A stretch of DNA of 64,000 bases, from assembly GCF_029227915.1 (NCBI RefSeq), contig NC_079883.1, forward strand, positions 16,122,001 to 16,186,000, given 5' to 3'. Both the position numbers and the translations under genes were made by a program. Positions 56,780 to 64,000 of this stretch are shown in pieces. Position 1 is the stretch's first letter, and every line of letters begins with the position of its first letter. The DNA comes from Hydractinia symbiolongicarpus (taxonomy: Eukaryota; Cnidaria; Hydrozoa; Anthoathecata; Hydractiniidae). Below the pieces are notes generated by a model, which did not search any database, had not been told where the DNA came from, and saw only the letters and a program-made list of their open reading frames with translations.

Positions 56780-58702
56780 ATGATAAGTTGTCAAAGTTTT
56801 TTTATTATTATTCTTGGATATTATAAAGAAAAAATAAAAGCTAGAAATAAATCAAAATCAAAAATTTTTTTTTCCACCGGATACTTTGTAGATTGTAAAG
56901 AAAAACAGAAATATATATTCGAATCCATGAAAGATGTCGATGTAGCAGTTAGAAATCTCGAGATAAAATCATTATCCCATTTCTCTGTTTATCAAAAAGA
57001 TAAATCATTCGGAGTTGCTGTTGAGTTTTAAGTTATAATAAAAAAAACACGATCTTTTGACCAAGAGAAACAAAAAGCAGTAGTCTTCTTTAAAAAAGAA
57101 AATCTTTGTGTGTGTTACCAACTCACAAGATTCTCTTCGAAGATATCAAGAACAAGGAGTCACCCCAACAAATCCTTTGGTCCGGAACTCCTTTTATGAT
57201 TGTTGGAAAAAAGTCGCTAGATTGCACGCACGGCGTAGATCATGGCATATCAAAAAAGAAGAAAATACAGGATGAAAAAATCAAAGGAAAAGTATGTTTT
57301 ACCTTTGCTTTGAAATCTGAATAGGAAAAAGAAAGGAAAAATAATAGCCTTTTTCTTATCTATAGGATTCTCAAACACATCGCAAGGTATACAGTAAGGC
57401 TCGGTTCATGGTTCAAAATTCGAAAAAACTTGGTTGTCCAGCAAAAATCAAAATTCGTGACATCGCCTTTTTCCCAGACTTCAAAGTAAGCGCATTTATT
57501 TTTCCATTACTCGTTTTGCCGTTTTAGTCTGACCATTTTCTGCTCATCTATCTAATTTTTATTACAGGCTAGTGGAAACACAGAAAATAAAAACGAACTG
57601 TCACTCAAAAGGAAGACAATTTGGTTATGGTAAGATCAAAAGTTATAGGATCAACATATTTAAGTAAAAAATTCCAACCTCTCCCAAAACCAAAACCAAA
57701 AAATCGGCGTTTTCTGGGAGAGTAGGTTTGGTTGCTGGGAAAAAAAATTTTCATCTATAATCAACATTGTCTCTGAAAGAAAATCATGCGACGTCTGTGG
57801 TTGAAGAGTTCCCTGACTACGATTCATCTGTCATTTATGATTACCAATGTAGCAGGAGCAGTTTAATGACACTGATGCTCAACTACCACAGGACGAAGAC
57901 ACTCCTGAAGATGACGAAGCTATGATAACACATGTGTCTGAGTGTGAGACTCCTTTGCCGAAAAGAAGGAAGTTACTTTTCTCTAAAGAAGAAAGAAGCG
58001 CCATTGTTAACACACAAATGTTAACTGACGAGTCAGTAAACATCGCACAGAATCTTTTGGTGTCACAATTCCCAACCATAGGAGGATTTCAAGACACGGT
58101 TGTTGGGAAGACGCAAAGTTTTGACATCGTGAAATACTAAGAAAATTACATCCAGTTGTTTCATGCTGGTTCTTTGCACTGGATATGCGTGGCAAATGTC
58201 AACAACAGCAAAATTGACAGCAGCTATTGCCAAATTTTTGATAGCTTGACAAGGGGAAGCGTTTCCGTAGATGTTGCAAATCAAATTGCCGCCTTTTCTT
58301 ACTGCCAATCAGAAGAACTTGTTATCGATGTTATGCCTGTTCAGCAACAGAAAAATGGAGTTGACTGCGGCCTGTTTTCGATTGCTTTTGCTACATCATT
58401 AGCATTCGGTGAAAACCCATGCGATAAGATATATGACAATGATTTTCTTCGTCCACACCTTCTGTCATGTCTAGATGCTGGTCAAATGACTCCCTTTCCA
58501 AGTAAGCTACGCGCAAGAAAGAGAACTCTAAGGCCGAAAAAACAAATATGGTAGAAATGTATTGCGATTGCCGTATGCCATAACGGACGATGAAATTGTG
58601 GAATGTTCAAAGTGCATGGTGTGGTTTCACGATAAATGTGCAAACATTGCGAATGTCCAAGCTTTATCACGAAGGAAATGGTTTTGTAAAAAATGTAAAT
58701 AA
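56780..58702 (+). pseudogene. Ulp1-type cysteine protease with C-terminal PHD finger, decayed
   Basis: Pieces in order: 56930-57031 (KDVDVAVRNLEIKS); 57155-57300 (TPFMIVGKKSLDCTHGVD, a likely zinc-binding CxxH); an exon 57367-57486 ending at GTAAGC; an exon near 57567-57630; then 57850-58554 with the Ulp1 core (LHWICV His, QIFDSL Asp, QQQKNGVDCGLFS Gln/Cys); and a PHD finger 58549-58702 (CDC, CSKC, WFHDKC, WFCKKC). A TAA at 58138-58140 interrupts the Ulp1 frame, and a shift near 58580 breaks the PHD. All catalytic residues of the C48 fold are still readable. Ulp1 domains are common passengers of eukaryotic DNA transposons. Confidence 0.7.
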
Positions 58703-58929
58703 ATTTCTTCCGAAAAAACACATCATCATTCAACATTTCTTTCCTGTTTTACCCAAATATCTACTTCCGCAATAAAATCTGGGTAAATCGGGGATCTGGG
58801 TAATAAGTGCGACTAAAGAAAGCCATATCTAATGCCCAAGTATTTTAAATAAGAGTTAATTTTAAACCACGGAATGGCATTTTGGATAAAGCATCTTCCG
58901 TTTAAATAAATCTTTCTTTTGTTACACGC

Positions 58930-59270
58930 TCTTATGGAGGACTAGTCGATGAGGCCTGTAGAAAAATTCACTTACGCAGGAGAACAATGGAAAAAAGAAC
59001 TTTCACTTGAATTTTGATGACGTCTGCAAGGACACGTCAATACACAGAAAATCTTTGTTCGGAAATTTGTTTACCTGAACTTAAAACTCTGGTAAAAATA
59101 ATGTATATAATCATGCGCTTTTGGCAAATGCCTAAGAAGATACAAGGGTTTAAAAATGTTGCTGAAGTCAGCACAGACCTGCGAAAAGACGAAAGTTATT
59201 TTTTTAGAAATTTGTATACCCATATTCCCTGAAGGCTGAGGACTAAGTGGCTTCTGAATTTTATTAGCCA
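58930..59270 (-). mobile_element. Helitron-like 3' part on the minus strand
   Basis: CTAG at 58942-58945 is preceded (minus strand) by a weak hairpin. The body has the GACGTC...GAAAATC and AAATTTGTATACC blocks shared with 27.5 and 35.7 kb. Confidence 0.4.
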
Positions 59271-60237
59271 ATCATCTTTAGAAGATATGTAAGCAATAAA
59301 CGCACAAGAAAACTTCTTTGTTCTTGAGAGAAAGTGGTTAAACATCAAAAATATGTGTTATAAAAACTGTCTTAGAACATATGAAATAAATGCGCTGTTG
59401 TAACGCCGTTGTAATCACGGCATAATTGATGCAAATATCGTCCAGTGGAGATTCGACTTCATCGTAAGAAAAAAAACATGATTTTTAGAAAGCATCTAAA
59501 ATTAACGTGTATTAGTTAGCCTAAAGGAATAAGATTTTAAATGTGAAATGTTTAAAGTGAACATAGAGTAAAGGAAAAAACGTTTTTATAGCATGATGTA
59601 CTTACTGAGGTTGCAATGAAATGTATTTTTGTTAACATTTTGAGACCGTGTAATTAAATATCTAAAAAGCAAACTTATTTATTTTTATTTATTTGGTTTT
59701 TGTAAAGACTGCCATAGTAGTTTTTGTGTGCTACTGCTCCTTAATTTCCCAGTCGTTCTAACAATTTTTCTTATCTGGAATAAAATATTTTGTTTATAAA
59801 GGCGTTTTTTACATTTAGCTACAAACATCTACACACACTTGGCGACTCTTTGCATGAATTATATTGATTGACAGATGGTCTGAATTAGCCAATCACAATT
59901 CGTTTTTAAACAATCAAACTAACTTCACGCGGACAAATTTAAGATGACTTCGTTCTCATTAAATAAAATTCTTGTCTAATGTGATCTACCGCAGCGGTTA
60001 GTTAGAAAATGGTAAAAATGGTGCCACATCTTCTCAATAATCCGTATAGCACTGCGCTCACTCTAAATACCTGCTTTTTTTACGCATTAATGTATTATCT
60101 ATTACGACCTTTCCTTTTAAAGACCTTTCGTTTTTTTGAAGAGCTGTTAATATTTCTTGTTAGGTTTTCAAGACTGCTTAATCTCTTCGATCTTCCACAG
60201 TTTATAGACCACATTTTAATCCTGCATACTATTGTCC

Positions 60238-60620
60238 TCAGGCGCACTCAGCGGCAATGTCGGATACAGTTTCATACTATCTATCTCTATATTAATAGGA
60301 CCTGCATTATGATCCGTACGGAAGCTACTTTTTATCGTGATGGTACACGTCGGTCAGCATAAACTCGAGCCTGTCTGTTGACCCCTTTAGAGAAAGGTAG
60401 AGAGGTGTGCCAAAACTTCAGGTGAACATGTATTTGACGATATCTGTGATGTAGGGTTGCTTCATCTTTTTTCTACAAGAAAAGATAAACACTTACTCGT
60501 ATATTCTAAGGACTTAACGAATAGAATGGCCTCTGGGTATCACAAAGCTTGAACATCAAGATATCTACATATCGATGGTCAACGCGCACATACCTGTGGT
60601 ATTCCCGATAGTCCAGGAGC
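60238..60620. mobile_element. Second fragment of the Polinton-like family
   Basis: Blocks shared with 42.0-42.8 kb in the same order: GCATTATGATCC, AACTCGAGC near GTTGACC, and GGCCTCTGGGTATCACAA with ATCGATGG-type sequence. About 380 bp remains, and no TIR was found. Confidence 0.6.
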
Positions 60621-60839
60621 TCATAACAGAACTTTAGGTCCCATTTTCTACAAAAGGTTTGACCCTCCAAATAGGTTGGTAGTATCATGGACAATAAAAA
60701 TCACATGGTCAGCTGACCCAATTTGGGGGCGTTTAGGTCCCAGGCCCCTAAAATTACCCTAATTTAAGACTCCTATTTGGTCCCATAATTCTCAAAGCTT
60801 AAAAGTTCGTAACGTGTGTCATTATATGAGAGAATCTGA

Positions 60840-61320
60840 AAAATGATAAAGCTTACCGAAAAATTGCGTCTGAAGACTGGGTCAGACCCCCCTCAAAGAC
60901 CATATTTAGGACCTTAATGTGTCCCCATAAGCTACAAACTCCAAATTTTGCACAAACATTTTCTAACATAGTGGAATGTCACTGGTCATAAAGCTGACCG
61001 AAAATTTGGGTATCTTGACCTAGTCATACCGCGTCTCGCCCCATATCCCTATTTTTAACAGCTTTTAGAGGGTGAAGAAAACCAGTTGCTACAAAGCCCA
61101 AACTCAATATTTGTGTTCTATACTAACTATATAATACATAAATGGTCGAGCTTACCAAAAAATGCGGTCCTATCAGCAGGTCAGACAAAGATCTGAACAG
61201 GGACTCAAATTGGACCTCATAAGGTACAAACTCAAAATTTTGTAAGACTATTCATTTGTTCACACGAATGTGATTTGGCAAAAAGCAAACCAAAAATTAC
61301 GGTCTCTTGATCACGTCTGA
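60840..61320 (+). repeat. Diverged tandem repeat, about 140-bp period
   Basis: Four units each contain a version of AAAGCTTACCGAAAAATTGC then a GTCAGAC-like word (60850, 60991, 61147 and 61281), followed by a TACAAACTCAAAATTTTG-like word in the inner units. The spacing varies between 132 and 158 bp. Confidence 0.55.
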
Positions 61321-61768
61321 CAATAGTTAGCGATATCAAATAAAAAAGAAATGTTCTGATAGCATCTAAAAAGTATAAATATGTACAACAAGTTATAATT
61401 AGTGTTGTTCTGCATTAGCATCTAAAGATGACAGATTTAATTTAGTTTAAACTTAAATAAAACATGTTAAAAAAATCAAAAATATTAAAAAAGTTACTCT
61501 GTTCTAGAATATATGACATTGAATCCTATTCATAATAGTTTCGCCATATCACAGAAAACAATTTCAACCTTAAATTATCATTACACATCTTCTTCGCTGG
61601 TTTCGTCATCATTGTTTGAAACGTTATTACTTGACAGTTCATCAAACCTTCATAATCTTAAAAGGAATGAAATTTTAGTATTTAAAGTAGCAGCGGCAGT
61701 AGTAGGAATAAAGCATTGCCTCCGAGTAATAATTAGGAAACTAAATATAAAACTTGATATCCAAGATT

Positions 61769-63352
61769 TCACCTCCTACTTCTCTGGAGAAGCCAATTAT
61801 GATTTTCATCGCTGGTGACATCTACCGTTTTTGGAGACATTTCGCCTTCGTACCACCTAATGATATAGCTTTCATCTTTCAGCAGCCAACCCGTGTCTTC
61901 AGAAAGGTGATTTGGAGGCTCCATCGTGCTTTGTGCGATAAATCCTTTGACGCAACACTCGCAAACAAGGTGGTAGAGAACTTCCATCAAACTTTTTAAC
62001 ACAGAAAATTGCTTCATTTTCTCCTTATGGTTTGTACTTTTCCAAAAACATTACCAACCTAGCTTTACCTACAGATGATATATTCCTTTTTCTACAAATT
62101 TTCCGTTGGAAAAGCGTCATCTGTGACATCAAGATTTGTTCCTAGCTGTTTAAATACATCTTGTACACTTTCATTTTTTTTCTAGTAGTTTGAGATTCTT
62201 CGTTGCATAGCCACTTTGGCAATTGCAAGATCGTATGTTACGAAATGTTTTTCTTACCACATTCATTCTTAATCACCTGTGCACGTCTCAATGTTTCTGG
62301 TACTACAGCTATAGAAGTTGGGAACTGATTAATTTGTGGCAGGTACCAAACTTTTTTGCAGATTGTTGATATTTGGAAAAATTATAGAATTCCAGCCAAC
62401 CCACGTTGGTGCAGTGTCGGGTGAAAAATAAAATCACAAGGTATCGTACATGCGTGCTTTGATATATGAGAGGGGTTCTGTACTCCTCTCTTGTCATCTA
62501 CTGGAAGCATTATTCTTGTTAACTTCTTAGGTTTTTATTTCTACGGCTCTATGTCTAATCCTACAGCCAGGAATAATCTACGTTTTTTCTTTCCAGATAG
62601 CTGAGAATTGCCAAGGGTAGAATCGTCACCTTCTTCCAAAGATTTGTCATTATTTTGTGACACAACTTGGTACGCTATTCCAACAGTATCATGCAAGGTA
62701 TCCTTTCCACTTAAAGTTTCAAAAAATCTGTCAAAGTTGTCAAATGCAACGCCCGTTCCAAGACTTGAAATTAGTTTCATACCATGTGGTGCGGCATTCC
62801 CGGCATTTGTTGATGTAAAAGTTAATTCTGTTTCTAGTACTTCAATAATGCTATAGCTAATAGCATGTCCAAGTCTATTTAACATTTCGATCACTTTTTT
62901 GCTTTCTGTAATGCTCTTCACGGTTTTTTGCGGCAAATATGACATCGTCAGCAATACTTTTTATGCGTCTTTGCTTCTGATTTAATTTTACTATGCGTTG
63001 GTCAGGACCACCAATAAGGTAACTGAAATATTCAATTAAATCATTTGGTGCCTCAACTTCACCTTTTTTGATATCTGCAAATGTCACTTCATCGGGTATA
63101 GGGCATTTTTCAATTTCCATTATGGCAGACCTTAATGCAAATGCTACATCTCTAATCTTCGCTTTAAACTTTGTCTTCATTGGGTGCTCTTTCTTGAAAG
63201 CTTCATCTTCGGAAATGGTGCTGCAGAATACCAAGTTTCCAAAAAAAAACATTCTCAACTTACTATCACTGTCAGTATTTCCATTTGCATTTAAATCGTC
63301 ATCTACAGTAGCTACAACAGATGCCGTAGCTGCTGTACATACATCAGAATAA
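61769..63352 (-). pseudogene. Decayed gene of a multicopy, probably transposon-associated family
   Basis: Minus-strand pieces in order: 63258-62900 (IADDVIFAAK near 62955); a frame shift near 62930 in an A-run; 62925-62541 (MLNRLGHAISYS, AFDNFDRFFETLSGKDTLHD); then scraps at 62510-62050 (VTYDLAIAKVA near 62240); and 61990-61769 (GWLLKDESYIIRWYEG). I know similar repetitive proteins from cnidarian and mollusc genomes, but not their function. Frameshifts and gaps show it is not functional here. Confidence 0.55.
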
Positions 63353-63359
63353 TAACTTG

Positions 63360-64000
63360 TTATTAGTTATCTTAAATTAGTATATTCTAATTAATTATGT
63401 TTTCTTCTTACCATTCGCTTTCATTGATCTTATTGAATATTTCTTTGTTGGATAATTCTATAAAATGAGAAATTAAATCAATGAAGTAAAAATTGACAAA
63501 ATATATGTTTAAAAAATTTAGTTTAACAACAGACTATTAAAACTTTTTTTGACTTATCATCCGAAACTGACTACAACATGAAGTAACTAAAAAATTAGAA
63601 TAATTACATATATCTTTACCTGATGTCATATCTTCTATCTATCACATCGCATCTACAGTTTCTAATTTTCTATTTTTTAGCTTTTAGCTTTTACTTCACG
63701 TGTTTCAAAATAACTGTGTTCTTAAGTCTTTCTTTCATTGTCTGGTTTGTTATGTCGGTCTCGTGTTGTATTGGGACGAAAACGTTTATTCTATTTAAAA
63801 AAATTCAAAAATGAGTTAAGGCCCTGAACACATTGGAATAAGACAAACGTTCTTTTATTGCTTTTCCTACGCATTACAATATATCTTAACAGGTACAACA
63901 GGTACAAACATAGATAGTAATTATAAGATGCATAAAATGTTATCTAAAAAAATCAAATGTGGCCTGACATGGTCAAGAGACTGTAATTTGTCGACAGGCT
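63360..64000. other. Right edge, nothing recognised
   Basis: AT-rich; short frames only, with no motif. Confidence 0.4.

Larger units (their letters stand above)
55951..58912. mobile_element. TIR-bounded DNA element carrying an Ulp1/PHD gene
   Basis: Inverted repeats of about 50 bp lie at 55951-56003 and 58860-58912, sharing CTTTATCCAAAATGCCATTC and CGTGGTTT. Between them are a copy of element A (56004-56562) and the decayed Ulp1/PHD gene. No DDE transposase core was recognised. It may be a non-autonomous or gene-capturing element. Confidence 0.55.

Overview
This window is AT-rich, intron-rich animal nuclear DNA. The gene families suggest a cnidarian, and I lean towards a hydrozoan. The clues are a secreted protein built from VWC, Kazal, thyroglobulin-1 and a CGGC cysteine domain, and a transposon mix of DIRS, Penelope-like, Polinton-like, Helitron-like and Ulp1/PHD elements. 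I see no bacterial-style genes, rRNA, tRNA gene or CRISPR.

One gene dominates. It lies on the minus strand, starts at an ATG at 44822 and runs leftwards to at least 2467. I could chain 30 coding exons (6688 nt, about 2229 residues). Every intron is GT-AG and every junction keeps frame. Order of the product: signal peptide (exons 1-2, exon 2 being a 19-nt microexon), VWC, a beta-rich 'GSC...GWC' domain resembling bacterial YbaY/YscW lipoproteins, a VWC-like domain, two more GSC/GWC domains, one 526-codon exon (two CGGC, one thyroglobulin-1, four Kazal, one GSC/GWC), another CGGC, four GSC/GWC domains in a row, six short VWC-like domains each split over two exons, thyroglobulin-1 plus Kazal, CGGC, Kazal, CGGC. 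It is probably an extracellular or secreted multi-inhibitor or matrix protein. Its 3' end is uncertain.

The introns and right flank are full of mobile DNA. From left to right: a Helitron-like element (542-1532); a tyrosine-recombinase relic (1705-2049); small inverted-repeat elements and a tRNA-type SINE (3.1-5.0 kb); two copies of an element with a tandem-repeat core (14.7-15.6 and 17.7-18.7 kb); an ATTT microsatellite (28.3-28.7 kb); a broken DIRS retroelement split by a Penelope-like insertion (29.7-34.9 kb); Helitron-like pieces (35.5-36.3 kb); and a 4.5-kb Polinton-like element with about 380-bp inverted repeats (39.05-43.53 kb) inside intron 2.

Right of the gene, 44.9-64 kb is mainly repeats. 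It holds a head-to-tail array of Helitron-like units of about 140 bp (45.4-46.1 kb), a 415-bp AAT microsatellite, a TIR-bounded element with a decayed Ulp1-protease/PHD gene (55.95-58.91 kb), a second scrap of the Polinton-like family (60.2-60.6 kb), a diverged tandem repeat of about 140 bp (60.8-61.3 kb), and a decayed multicopy-family gene on the minus strand (61.8-63.3 kb). All of this was read by eye; no database search was possible.
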